Below the pieces are notes generated by a model, which saw only the letters and a program-made list of their open reading frames with translations, did not search any database and was not told the DNA's origin. 64,000 nucleotides of DNA from Paenibacillus montanisoli (GTDB lineage Bacteria; Bacillota; Bacilli; Paenibacillales; Paenibacillaceae), in contig NZ_QLUW01000001.1 in NCBI RefSeq assembly GCF_003268025.1, positions 1,922,001-1,986,000 on the forward strand, in the 5' to 3' direction. Shown here in pieces: positions 1 to 7,893 of the stretch. The stretch's first letter is position 1. Each line of letters starts with the position of its first letter. Position numbers and translations under genes: made by a program.

Positions 1-59
1 CCAATTAATGCAGGACAGAGAAAACTCTCCAGTTGTTGCTTCAATTTGCTCCAGGACAT
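1..59 (-). CDS. Partial CDS, N-terminal 19 codons of a hypothetical protein
   Basis: Minus-strand reading frame opening with ATG at 59 and running off the left edge. The visible peptide begins MSWSKLKQQLESFLCPAL. A Shine-Dalgarno-like AGGTGG lies six bases before the ATG, which supports a real start. The N-terminus resembles a hypothetical family common in Paenibacillus (annotated in places as SF0329 family), but I cannot confirm this from 19 residues and assign no function. Confidence 0.5.
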   Translation of the reverse strand, partial: MSWSKLKQQLESFLCPALI

Positions 60-153
60 GTAATCCACCTACGTTCTAAATTGTTAATACCTATAAAGGA
101 AGTCATTCTATTATATCCATAATACAATAACTAACACATCGAATATAACGCGA

Positions 154-183
154 AACAGGCTGCCATAATAATGGCAACCTGTT
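154..183. terminator. Hairpin of the AACAGGCTGCC terminator family
   Basis: Imperfect inverted repeat with arms around AACAGGCTGCCAT and ATGGCAACCTGTT. It lies downstream of the germination operon on the minus strand. The U-tract is weak, so termination is an inference. Related hairpins occur at 25621, 32067 and 52700. Confidence 0.45.
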
Positions 184-313
184 GTCATTTAGCGAAGAGT
201 ATCATTAATCATCAATGGTTTTTTCGGTTCTGGTTTATTTGCTCATCCCAACGATGCTCTGGCACAAATCCAAGGATTTTTCCGCTTTGGAGCAATCATG
301 AAAACTCTCATTT

Positions 314-358
314 GCGGATACGCGGACTTCATTCGGACAATGTTCTTGACAACCGACA
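314..358. repeat. Copy of dispersed fold-back repeat (right arm)
   Basis: The segment GCGGACTTCATTCGGACA followed by ATGTTCTTG is shared almost exactly with 10571-10605 and in degenerate form with 62784-62822. It immediately precedes the end of the gerC gene. Only the right-hand arm is recognisable here. Confidence 0.65.
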
Positions 359-364
359 TTTGCT

Positions 365-1441
365 CTACTTCGTGATTCCCGTCTCTTCAATATCCATCTT
401 TACTTTTATTTTGACGTTTAATGAGCTATATTCTTTTTTCCATTCCTCTTCGTTCCAATTTCTCGTTTTGCTCCTAACGAAATCCCCCAAGCCGAGCGGG
501 TCGATTCCTTCTTTCTGAAACTTTTCGATAAGTTCGGTTCCAGAATCGATGAGATCTTTTTCGAAACTAGTTTCGATTTTCTTAATCATTTGTCTAGTCA
601 AGGTCACCGCCTTTGAATCGACAATTCGGGCTTTTAACCGAAGGTTCAACGAAACGTTTGAACCTTCCGTATCTTTCTCGATCCGAAAACGCACTTTTGA
701 GCCTATAACTTCGACTGCAACATACGTTCCGTTGTTCAGCTTCGTCTCAAGAGCACCGTGCTTCACATTTTCCTTAAGCAGCTTCATGACCCGCATCTGC
801 TTTTCGTTCAGCTTCGCGACATATTTGTCATCCTTGAACAAAGCTAGACCGGCAATGTAAATGTGATCATCCTTTATTTGAAGCATTGGCAAATAAGGAT
901 CCATTCCTTTGCCCAGATAGGCGTACCCGAACTCATGAAGATTTTGACTGGGAACAAGCTTGTTCCGTTCGTTCATGTCGAGCAAGTTATACAAGTACAA
1001 CCCTTTTTCTTCATCCGAGCTGAAATTTTTCCGCAGCACTTCCTTTGCATTTCCGTCAACAACGGCCAAATACATCCTTCGAGAAGCTTGTGCGTCGCGC
1101 AAAACCATATCTAACTCGTTCCGTACCCCTTTTGCCGCCAGATCTGTTCCAATTAATACCACCGAAAGCTTTCCCGCATTGAGGGGTTTGTCCATTCGAG
1201 TGTTCATTAGCTCGATAATCCCCACGCTTGTATGGCCGACCTTCGAGAGCAATTGATTGGAGATCGAGCCGGGTTTGCCGGTCTGAAACCTGGTCGTCGC
1301 AAGCGTAATTTCGATTTGATCGTTCTGAGCTTCATCGAAGGCACAGACGATAAACAAGGTAATTCTGTCCAAGATCTGTTGATTGGCGCACCCGGTTAAT
1401 AGGAGACAGCTGACCGCAAGCATAAGAAAAATACGGCTCAT
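365..1441 (-). CDS. Ger(x)C-family spore germination lipoprotein
   Basis: Probable C subunit of a GerA-type germinant receptor, a lipoprotein on the outer face of the spore inner membrane. The 358-residue product starts with a short hydrophobic signal and a lipobox LLTGC with the lipidated Cys at residue 18, followed by the extended domain typical of GerC/GerKC. It is the last gene of a gerA-gerB-gerC operon. Its ATG overlaps the gerB stop codon by four bases, which suggests translational coupling. The family assignment is firm. Which receptor (GerA, GerK and so on) it corresponds to, and its germinant, cannot be read from sequence. Confidence 0.88.
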   Translation of the reverse strand: MSRIFLMLAVSCLLLTGCANQQILDRITLFIVCAFDEAQNDQIEITLATTRFQTGKPGSISNQLLSKVGHTSVGIIELMNTRMDKPLNAGKLSVVLIGTDLAAKGVRNELDMVLRDAQASRRMYLAVVDGNAKEVLRKNFSSDEEKGLYLYNLLDMNERNKLVPSQNLHEFGYAYLGKGMDPYLPMLQIKDDHIYIAGLALFKDDKYVAKLNEKQMRVMKLLKENVKHGALETKLNNGTYVAVEVIGSKVRFRIEKDTEGSNVSLNLRLKARIVDSKAVTLTRQMIKKIETSFEKDLIDSGTELIEKFQKEGIDPLGLGDFVRSKTRNWNEEEWKKEYSSLNVKIKVKMDIEETGITK

Positions 1442-2526
1442 ACCGTTCTTCCCGCTTTCACTCTGACCATATCGACTAAAAAAACAAACGGGATGTACGC
1501 AAATATCATGTAAAAGCCGATTTGGGACAGCAGGTCTTGAAAAGCTTCAATATGATTGCGCCCTGCAATCAGGCTTACGGCGACAAACACCAAAATCAAG
1601 AATATCGGCAGAACGGTCCGCTGTTTAACGGCAAACATGATTTTGACTGCCCTGCTAGAAGCCCAAATACATAGGCATATAATTGGAATCACGAAAAAAA
1701 TTTGGGCAGACGCGCCAACGAATTCGAATCGATCGATAAAAGGGAACCGTACAAATTTATATTTGGTCAATTGCGGCCATATTTGAGTGGATAATTGTTC
1801 GAATTTGAACAATAACAATGAAAATAGAACAACGATGAGATAGGATACCGTCGTAACAAAATTGGCCAAGTGCGCCCATTTTTCCGACTTTTCAGGCGTT
1901 TTAATGAACGTATACACGAAGAAAAGTATTTCTACGCCAACATAAGGAAATGCCAGCTCCTTGACCGCCATAAGAAGCTCATTCAATGAATGATCCATGA
2001 CAGGCGACAAATTATTGAAATGAAAATAACCTGCCGTAAATAGCATGGCTGCGATTAATAAATGCCGCAACAAGCTAAACAAACAGATGCCGACGATCAC
2101 CCGAAAACCGCCGGCAACGATATAATAAACAAGAAGAAGCAGCACCGACGCCAACAGCCATGTCGCAAGATCGGGAAACAGCCATACTTGCACGATTTCG
2201 ATAAATAGTCTCAGCAACAAGCTTGCATGGAGCAAAAAATAAACGATGAAAATGAAATTTAGGCCTCCACCCGCCCATTTTCCGAAAAATCGCCGGTGAA
2301 TTTGAATCAGATCCGTCTCGTTGCGGTTAAGAATGCGATAAACCATCCAAATGACGACGTGGAAACACAGCCCGCAAAGAATGACGGAAATCCATGTGTC
2401 GTGGCCGGCTAATTGGATGGGTTTGATCGACATGTTGAGATACTCGGACCCGAACTGCATCGAATGAACCAACGGAAAAACGAGATAAGGCGATACGGTA
2501 AAACGCGCTTGTTCCATTGCCTTCAT
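1438..2526 (-). CDS. GerB-type spore germination protein (GerAB/GerKB, permease-like)
   Basis: Integral-membrane B subunit of a GerA-type receptor, related to APC-superfamily amino-acid permeases and thought to bind the germinant. The 362 residues form about ten hydrophobic segments from residue 10 to the C-terminus, the usual length for the family (about 360-370). It sits 19 bp after the gerA-type gene and overlaps the gerC-type gene by four bases, the classic A-B-C order. No internal damage is seen. Expression in the forespore (sigma G) is known for the family but no promoter is identified here. Confidence 0.9.
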   Translation of the reverse strand: MKAMEQARFTVSPYLVFPLVHSMQFGSEYLNMSIKPIQLAGHDTWISVILCGLCFHVVIWMVYRILNRNETDLIQIHRRFFGKWAGGGLNFIFIVYFLLHASLLLRLFIEIVQVWLFPDLATWLLASVLLLLVYYIVAGGFRVIVGICLFSLLRHLLIAAMLFTAGYFHFNNLSPVMDHSLNELLMAVKELAFPYVGVEILFFVYTFIKTPEKSEKWAHLANFVTTVSYLIVVLFSLLLFKFEQLSTQIWPQLTKYKFVRFPFIDRFEFVGASAQIFFVIPIICLCIWASSRAVKIMFAVKQRTVLPIFLILVFVAVSLIAGRNHIEAFQDLLSQIGFYMIFAYIPFVFLVDMVRVKAGRTV

Positions 2527-2545
2527 CTTGCCTCCCTCCCAAAGT

Positions 2546-3997
2546 TCATTCGTCTATGTCTTTTTTTCTGTTCAATTGTTTCTTATCGACTCTCACGGGT
2601 CTTTGCGACCTGAAGTAGCTTAATCGATGATGAAACTTAGAGTAGGAAGGTCGTATCACGGTATCGTACGCATCCGAAGCGCGAAAAGGATAATACGGAA
2701 CGAGATAAGGCATCCCCAGAGACGTTAATCGCAGCAAATGCGCACAAATGGCAATGGTGCAAATAAAAATGCCTAGCAGCCCCCCTAATTGCGCGGAAAA
2801 AATAAATGGGAATCGAAGAAGGCGTATGGTGGCGCTCATACGAAATATGGGGGTAGTAAAGGATGCCAACGCCGATAACGCTACGATAATCAATAAAAAG
2901 TTACTAGTCAGCGCGGCCTCGACAGCCGCGGTACCGAGAACGATACCTCCGACAATACCTATGGTTTGCCCGATTTTCGTAGGCAATCTGGCGCCAGCTT
3001 CCCGAAGCAGTTCAATGACAAGCTCCAAAATGAGCACTTCCACGAAAGGAGGAAAAGGAACATTGATCCTCGAAGAAACGATCGTGGGCAAAAAAACGTT
3101 CGAAATGCCCTGACCGTGATAGGTCATCACGGCAATATACAAGGGGGAGGCAAAAACTGAAAATAGCACGGAAGACATGCGAATGATCCGCAAAATCGAG
3201 CCAACGATCCATGGCAAATAATAGTCTTCGAACGTAATAAAAAAATACCCCAGATTGACCGGTGCAAAAACCGCAATCGGGGACCCGTCCATCAACACGC
3301 AAATTTGCCCCGATGAAACGGCCCAAGCCGCATAATCCGGCCTTTCGGTCCCGATCGTCAGCGGGAATATGGTGTTGGAGTTATCTTCAATCATTTGTTG
3401 AAGGATTGTGATATTCGTAATTTGATCGAATTGCACATCCGCTATGCGTTGAATGCACGTATTTAAATATTGTTCGTTCGTTAATCCCTTTATGTAACAT
3501 ACCGCTACCCTCGCCTTTGATAATTCCCCCACTTCAAGCTCCTTAACGCGCAGCTCGGGAAAGGGGACGCGCTTGCGAATCAAATTGAGATTCATGTCCA
3601 ACGATTCCACGAAAGCTTCTTTGGGCCCTTCCACCGTAAATTCGATTTCGGGCGCCGAGATGCTTCGTCCCTTGGATGCTACGGCATTGACCACCATGCA
3701 TTGATCGGGTTGAAGGCCGTATTGAATGGCGACATATCCCCGCAGAAGCTTGTTTTGAATAGTATCCCAGTCGAAGGCTATTTCTTTTTCCCCAACCGGG
3801 ATGGAACGGTACAAGTCATCGAAAGACAGGTTCGAATCGTTGCTCAGAGGACCTAGGATATGATCGTGCAATACTTTTGGTTCAATAAGGGAATGAAAAT
3901 AGCCGATAAAAATGGGCTCATTGTTCGTTGGATGTTCGTAGCAGACGAAATCTGATGATTCGCTAAGCTCCTTCCATTTTCGAGGGACCGAAGTCAT
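2546..3997 (-). CDS. GerA-family spore germination protein (GerAA/GerKA)
   Basis: A subunit of the germinant receptor, located in the spore inner membrane and implicated in ion release during germination. The 483-residue protein has a hydrophilic N-terminal domain of about 240 residues, then four or five membrane segments from about residue 250 to 425, and a basic C-terminal tail, matching the GerA family. It is the first gene of the operon. GAAAAGAGTGATGAG lies just before the ATG. The preceding intergenic space contains the terminator of the upstream thioredoxin gene, so the operon has its own promoter, which I did not identify. Confidence 0.92.
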   Translation of the reverse strand: MTSVPRKWKELSESSDFVCYEHPTNNEPIFIGYFHSLIEPKVLHDHILGPLSNDSNLSFDDLYRSIPVGEKEIAFDWDTIQNKLLRGYVAIQYGLQPDQCMVVNAVASKGRSISAPEIEFTVEGPKEAFVESLDMNLNLIRKRVPFPELRVKELEVGELSKARVAVCYIKGLTNEQYLNTCIQRIADVQFDQITNITILQQMIEDNSNTIFPLTIGTERPDYAAWAVSSGQICVLMDGSPIAVFAPVNLGYFFITFEDYYLPWIVGSILRIIRMSSVLFSVFASPLYIAVMTYHGQGISNVFLPTIVSSRINVPFPPFVEVLILELVIELLREAGARLPTKIGQTIGIVGGIVLGTAAVEAALTSNFLLIIVALSALASFTTPIFRMSATIRLLRFPFIFSAQLGGLLGIFICTIAICAHLLRLTSLGMPYLVPYYPFRASDAYDTVIRPSYSKFHHRLSYFRSQRPVRVDKKQLNRKKDIDE

Positions 3998-4104
3998 TTC
4001 TCATCACTCTTTTCCTGCATGTCAATGTCACAAATTCATTGTCTCTCTGCGAGTCGAAAATTATGCAATTATCCCTGATTACTGCGATTCCGCCAAAACA
4101 TGAA

Positions 4105-4145
4105 AAAGCCAAAAGAAGCTATTCGTATCGCTCCTTTTGGCTTTC
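4105..4145 (-). terminator. Terminator after the thioredoxin-like gene
   Basis: Inverted repeat with arms AAAGCCAAAAG and CTTTTGGCTTT. Read on the minus strand it ends in a T-rich tail and lies 50 bp after the stop of the thioredoxin-like gene. Confidence 0.8.
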
Positions 4146-4196
4146 TATCGATCGGAAATGCTTATGCATTTTCTAACATGACAGCTACTAAGACCC

Positions 4197-4532
4197 TCAC
4201 ACGCAAGAATCGCTCATAGTTGCATAGCCAACGATGTACTTCTGCAAAACGTCTTTACTTTGTTGTCCGACTAATGTTTCTACTTTATATCCATCTTTAA
4301 ATAACATTAACGTTGGCACGCTCGACACACCGTATTCAGTTGCGAGTTCTTTCTCCTGATCTATATCGACTTTGGCTACAGCAGCTTGATATCTTACTTC
4401 TTGAGCTAGGCTATGATCAATGGAAAGCTGTTCGTGACAAGAGTCGTTTCCGGGTTTATAGAAGTCTACTAGTGTGATTCCATGACTAATTTGTTCCCTA
4501 AACGTTTCTTTGAATAATGAATGGACCTCCAA
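4197..4532 (-). CDS. Thioredoxin-fold protein lacking the first active-site cysteine
   Basis: A 111-residue single-domain thioredoxin fold: VDFYKPG strand, the segment ELATEYGVSSVPTLMLF with the cis-Pro loop, and a C-terminal helix. Aligned by eye to WCGPC, the active site reads NDSC. The nucleophilic first Cys is replaced by Asn and only the resolving-position Cys remains. A second Cys is at the penultimate position (SDSCV). The start is TTG with a strong AGGAGG upstream. It lies 40 bp after ohr on the same strand, so it may be co-transcribed with a peroxide-defence gene. Normal disulfide reductase activity is doubtful; a monothiol, chaperone-like or decoy role is possible. Confidence 0.8.
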   Translation of the reverse strand: MEVHSLFKETFREQISHGITLVDFYKPGNDSCHEQLSIDHSLAQEVRYQAAVAKVDIDQEKELATEYGVSSVPTLMLFKDGYKVETLVGQQSKDVLQKYIVGYATMSDSCV

Positions 4533-4572
4533 CCTTACGACCTCCTCATGTAGTTACAGCTGTTGATAAGCC

Positions 4573-5001
4573 TTAACCGACGATGTTCGAGATGACTTCA
4601 ATATTGCCTCGAGTCGCTTTTGCGTAAGGACAAACCTTATGCGCTTCATCGACGACTTCTTGCGCGATGCTGCGCTCTACTCCTTTAATCGTAATGTCCA
4701 GCGTCACAGAGAGCGCATAGCCGTCATTCGCATCCTTGCCGAGCGTGACGTTAGAAACAATGGAAATACCTTCCGATTTGATTTTTTTCAAACGAAGGAC
4801 GGTGCCCATCGCGCCTTCAAAGCAAGCCGCGAATCCTGCGGCGAACAATTGCTCCGGATTCGTTCCCTCTCCGTTACCGCCTATTTCCTTCGGATATCGC
4901 AAATCTACATTCAGCCTGTCATCGCTGGAAACCGCTTTGCCATCTCTTCCGCCTTGAACAGTTACAGTTGCTGTGTATAGTTTCTTTTCAATTTTGTTCA
5001 T
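4573..5001 (-). CDS. ohr: Organic hydroperoxide resistance protein, Ohr/OsmC family
   Basis: Thiol peroxidase that reduces organic hydroperoxides in the cytoplasm. The 142 residues match the usual Ohr length. The two family cysteines are present, Cys60 in FAACFEGA and Cys124 in VCPYAKATRGN, as is the GTNPEQLFAAG motif. AGGAGA precedes the ATG. No ohrR regulator gene lies beside it and I could not pick out an OhrR operator. The downstream neighbour is the atypical thioredoxin. Confidence 0.93.
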   Translation of the reverse strand: MNKIEKKLYTATVTVQGGRDGKAVSSDDRLNVDLRYPKEIGGNGEGTNPEQLFAAGFAACFEGAMGTVLRLKKIKSEGISIVSNVTLGKDANDGYALSVTLDITIKGVERSIAQEVVDEAHKVCPYAKATRGNIEVISNIVG

Positions 5002-5115
5002 TTTCGCATATTCTCCTGTTCATTATCTTTTGTGGACACATCATCTAGGTTATCATTGTGTTTTTGTGTTCATTAGTATACATCGCGAATATCCACGTTA
5101 TCCTATGCCTGCGGA

Positions 5116-5220
5116 TTACCAGTAGTAGCAATCCAGGTATTGTTCATTCTCCTCAACCCATTTCCCATATGCCTGCATGATTTCATTTATTCGGGAATAA
5201 ACGCCCCATAAGTTAGTCAT
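5116..5220 (-). CDS. Possible 34-residue ORF overlapping the end of msrB
   Basis: ATG at 5220 lies inside the last codons of the stand-alone msrB gene (overlap of eight bases), an arrangement seen in translational coupling. The peptide is rich in aromatic and acidic residues, with [16 protein letters not shown] in the middle and a CYYW end. No homolog is recognised. It could be a small protein, a remnant of a longer gene, or chance. Confidence 0.3.
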   Translation of the reverse strand: MTNLWGVYSRINEIMQAYGKWVEENEQYLDCYYW

Positions 5221-5734
5221 CACTAAATTGCGCAGCATATGCCCCATATCCTCTCCGAACAAGATCGGCTTTCGGAATAAATGCCATGGATGCGGAGTTC
5301 ATGCAGTACCGTTGTCCGGTCGGCTGTGGTCCATCGTTGAACACATGGCCAAGAAACGAATTGGCGTTACGGCTTCGAACTTCCATGCCAGTAATTGCCG
5401 TAAATAATCCATAGCTTTTAAAGACCACGTTGTTTGATATTAAAGGCTTCGTGAAGCTAGGCCAGCCTGTATGCGCATCGTATTTATCTTTGGAACTGAA
5501 CAAAGGTTCGCCTGAAACAATATCGACGTATATCCCCTCTTCATAGTTATCCCAATATTCATTATGAAACGGCGGCTCGTCCGCACCTTTTTGGGTTACG
5601 TTATACTGGATTTTCGTTAGAGACTTTATTTTTTCTTCTTTGTCGAAGTCACCATTTAAGCTATGAGCGGAGCAAGTGTTCATTTTGCTAACGAGCCGGC
5701 TGTCCAATAATTCCCCAATAAACTCGTTTCTCAT
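5213..5734 (-). CDS. msrB: Stand-alone peptide-methionine (R)-S-oxide reductase MsrB
   Basis: Reduces the R epimer of methionine sulfoxide in proteins. The 173 residues contain the SelR/MsrB fold from about residue 38: [20 protein letters not shown], then [11 protein letters not shown] and the catalytic RYCMNSAS. There is no signal peptide, so it is probably cytoplasmic, unlike the membrane-anchored MsrAB next door. Its start overlaps the msrAB stop by four bases (ATGA). The domain is clearly paralogous to the C-terminal half of that neighbour, so this looks like a tandem duplication of the MsrB module followed by divergence. The first 37 residues have no counterpart in the paralog. Confidence 0.92.
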   Translation of the reverse strand: MRNEFIGELLDSRLVSKMNTCSAHSLNGDFDKEEKIKSLTKIQYNVTQKGADEPPFHNEYWDNYEEGIYVDIVSGEPLFSSKDKYDAHTGWPSFTKPLISNNVVFKSYGLFTAITGMEVRSRNANSFLGHVFNDGPQPTGQRYCMNSASMAFIPKADLVRRGYGAYAAQFSDD

Positions 5735-6873
5735 TGTTTATCGTCCCCCTGAAATAGTTTGACGTATTTCACGTATCCGTTTTGTGCCAGTTCGTCCTTC
5801 GGAATAAAGCGCAGCGATGCGGAGTTCGTGCAGTAGCGAAGTCCCGTCGGTTCGGGACCGTCTTCGAACACGTGGCCGAGGAATGAATCCGCGTAACGGC
5901 TTCTCACTTGGGTCTCATCCGAGATGAATCCCCCGACTTCCCGGTAGACCACGCTGTCCGGCTCCAAGGGTCGCGTAAAGCTAGCCCAGCCCGTACCGGC
6001 GTCGAACTGGTCCTTCGAGCTGAAGAGCGGCTCTCCCGAGACGATGTCTACGTAGATACCGTTATCAGTGTTATTCCAATACGCATTTTGGAACGGCGGT
6101 TCGTCCTGATCCTGCTGCGTGACCGCGAATTGCAGCTTCGTCAGCGATTTCAGTCTTTCGTCTTTATCGATTCGGAAATACGGGCTTTCCAGCTCTCTCA
6201 CCTCTCGGTCATCGCCCCATACGCGTTCCAGGAACGCCTCTCGTCCGGAGGCGACGTCGTTGTATTTGTAATCGTCGGGATGGGTTCTGAAGAAATTTTG
6301 ATGGATGTCCTCGGCTTGATAGAACTCGGAAACCGGTAAAATTTTCGTCACTAGCGGCTTATCGAACTTGCCTTGCGCCGCCAGCGCCGCTTTCGAAGCT
6401 TCCGCGGCTGCCTGCTGTTTCTTGCCGTCGTAGAAGATGACCGAACGATATTCGTTCCCGCGGTCGGCGAATTGCCCCTCCGCATCAGTCGGATCCGTGT
6501 TGCGCCAGAACACTTGGAGCAGTTGATTGTACGAGATCCGGCTCGGATCGTACCGGACCTGGACGGCTTCGAGATGCCCCGTCGTTCCCATGGATACTTT
6601 CTCATAGGTGGGATCGGTCGTATGTCCGCCCGTATAGCCGGTAATGACGTTCAAGACGCCGTCCAGCTTCTCGAACGGAGCCTCCTCGCTCCAAAAGCAG
6701 CCTCCGGCGAAAACGGCGGTCTTGGTGTCGCCGGCAACCTTTTCGACAATGTGATTCACTTTATTCGTCATGCCCTTCGCCTCCGCAGTATCGCGTTTGT
6801 GATACGAGCCATATGCGGCGAACAACACCATGGCCATCACCCCAACGGGAAGCACGATTCGTTTTAATCTCAT
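5731..6873 (-). CDS. msrAB: Membrane-anchored MsrA-MsrB fusion, methionine sulfoxide reductase
   Basis: Bifunctional repair enzyme for both epimers of oxidised methionine. The 380 residues show an N-terminal hydrophobic anchor or signal (about residues 5-22), an MsrA domain with the nucleophile motif [11 protein letters not shown] and [15 protein letters not shown], and an MsrB domain with [24 protein letters not shown] and RYCTNSASL. The anchor without a lipobox suggests the catalytic domains lie outside the membrane. It is followed by a second msrB with a four-base overlap and preceded by a 36-residue membrane ORF. The electron donor outside the cell is not evident here. Confidence 0.92.
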   Translation of the reverse strand: MRLKRIVLPVGVMAMVLFAAYGSYHKRDTAEAKGMTNKVNHIVEKVAGDTKTAVFAGGCFWSEEAPFEKLDGVLNVITGYTGGHTTDPTYEKVSMGTTGHLEAVQVRYDPSRISYNQLLQVFWRNTDPTDAEGQFADRGNEYRSVIFYDGKKQQAAAEASKAALAAQGKFDKPLVTKILPVSEFYQAEDIHQNFFRTHPDDYKYNDVASGREAFLERVWGDDREVRELESPYFRIDKDERLKSLTKLQFAVTQQDQDEPPFQNAYWNNTDNGIYVDIVSGEPLFSSKDQFDAGTGWASFTRPLEPDSVVYREVGGFISDETQVRSRYADSFLGHVFEDGPEPTGLRYCTNSASLRFIPKDELAQNGYVKYVKLFQGDDKQ

Positions 6874-6917
6874 AAGCCTTCACCTCCGACGGAATCCACC
6901 CAAGCCCGCACATGCGC

Positions 6918-7028
6918 TCAGTAATTCAAGAAGCAATTGAGTTCAAAAAAAGAGCCGACCACCAGCACCAGCAGAAGCGACACCGTCACGATCCGAAACG
7001 TTAACCTGACCTTTTTCTCCGCCATCAT
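6918..7028 (-). CDS. Small single-pass membrane protein (36 aa)
   Basis: ORF too short for routine gene calling: MMAEKKVRLTFRIVTVSL at the N-terminus, then a Leu/Val-rich membrane segment and a short end FELNCFLNY. A good AGGAG lies seven bases before the ATG, and the basic N-terminus followed by one hydrophobic helix fits a type-I small membrane protein with its N-terminus inside. It lies 44 bp upstream of msrAB on the same strand, so it may be the first gene of the msr operon. No family recognised. Confidence 0.45.
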   Translation of the reverse strand: MMAEKKVRLTFRIVTVSLLLVLVVGSFFELNCFLNY

Positions 7029-7153
7029 GTCCACTCTCCTACGCTTAATGAGCTCAACCGAAGGATGCGCTGCTGCGCTCGCCTTCGATCTTGCACCTTG
7101 ATCTTACCAAGGATAGCGGACCGCCAAACGTGTTGAAGGTCATGAATATGCAG

Positions 7154-7219
7154 AAAAAAAAGCATCGCCTTCGGTCATCGCGCATGACGAATTTCATGCG
7201 CTATGCCAAAAGTAATGCT
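7154..7219 (-). terminator. Terminator after the NarL-type two-component system
   Basis: Nested inverted repeat: inner arms GCGCATGA/TCATGCGC, outer arms AGCAT/ATGCT. On the minus strand it ends in a run of eight T residues just after the response-regulator stop. Confidence 0.8.
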
Positions 7220-7227
7220 TACCGTAC

Positions 7228-7893
7228 TCAGATCGAATGACGAACCGCATACACGGCTGCTTGCGTGCGGTCGCGCAGCCCCAGCTTCGCGATCACGTTC
7301 GAGACGTGATTTTTCACCGTGCCTTCCGTGATCGATAGCGTTTCCGCGATTTCCTTATTGTTGAAGCCCTGCCCCAGCCGTGCTAGCACTTCTTTTTCCC
7401 GTTCGGTCAGCAGCGCCAATTCGTCGGGCGTTTCTTGTCGGCTCGATGGAGGCGCTTGGTCCGCATGCAGCTCCGGCATTTTTTTCATTTCCCTTAGCAG
7501 CATCGCCGTAATGTCGGGCTGGAGCACCGTCCCACCGTTGTAAACCGTTTGGATCGCGCTTACGATTGCTTCCGAGGGCAGGTCCTTTAATAAATACCCT
7601 TGAACGCCTTTCTCCAGCGCCTGCAAAATCAATTCCGCGTCGTCGAACGTGGTTAGAATCAGCACCTTGGTTTCCGGGAAGTGCCGGAGAATCAACTCCG
7701 TCCCTTCCACACCGTCCATGCCGGGCATTCGGATATCCATCAGCACCACGTCCGGCCGCAGTTCGACGACTTGGTTGTAGGCGTCTCTTCCGTCAACAGC
7801 CGTCCCCACCACCTCCATGCCCTCTTCCAGGCCGATGATGGTCGCAAGCCCTTCGCGCATGAGACGCTGATCGTCAACGATAAGAATTTTCAA
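7228..7893 (-). CDS. Response regulator, NarL/FixJ family
   Basis: DNA-binding output of a two-component system. The 221 residues comprise a receiver domain with acidic pair Asp7-Asp8, phospho-acceptor Asp53 in VVLMDIRMPG and conserved Lys at KD (about residue 103), and a LuxR-type HTH at about 158-215 with LTEREKEVLARLGQG and NKEIAETLSITEGTVKNHVSNV. It overlaps the upstream kinase gene by 20 bp. The pair resembles LiaSR/DesKR/VraSR systems that sense membrane or envelope state, but no target gene can be named from the sequence. Confidence 0.92.
   Translation of the reverse strand: MKILIVDDQRLMREGLATIIGLEEGMEVVGTAVDGRDAYNQVVELRPDVVLMDIRMPGMDGVEGTELILRHFPETKVLILTTFDDAELILQALEKGVQGYLLKDLPSEAIVSAIQTVYNGGTVLQPDITAMLLREMKKMPELHADQAPPSSRQETPDELALLTEREKEVLARLGQGFNNKEIAETLSITEGTVKNHVSNVIAKLGLRDRTQAAVYAVRHSI

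Larger units (their letters stand above)
60..364. other. Intergenic region with two small repeat elements
   Basis: No convincing gene. It holds an imperfect hairpin at 154-183 and one arm of the dispersed fold-back repeat at 314-358. The 115-codon plus-strand frame here runs through both repeats and overlaps the end of the gerC gene, so I treat it as chance. Confidence 0.6.
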
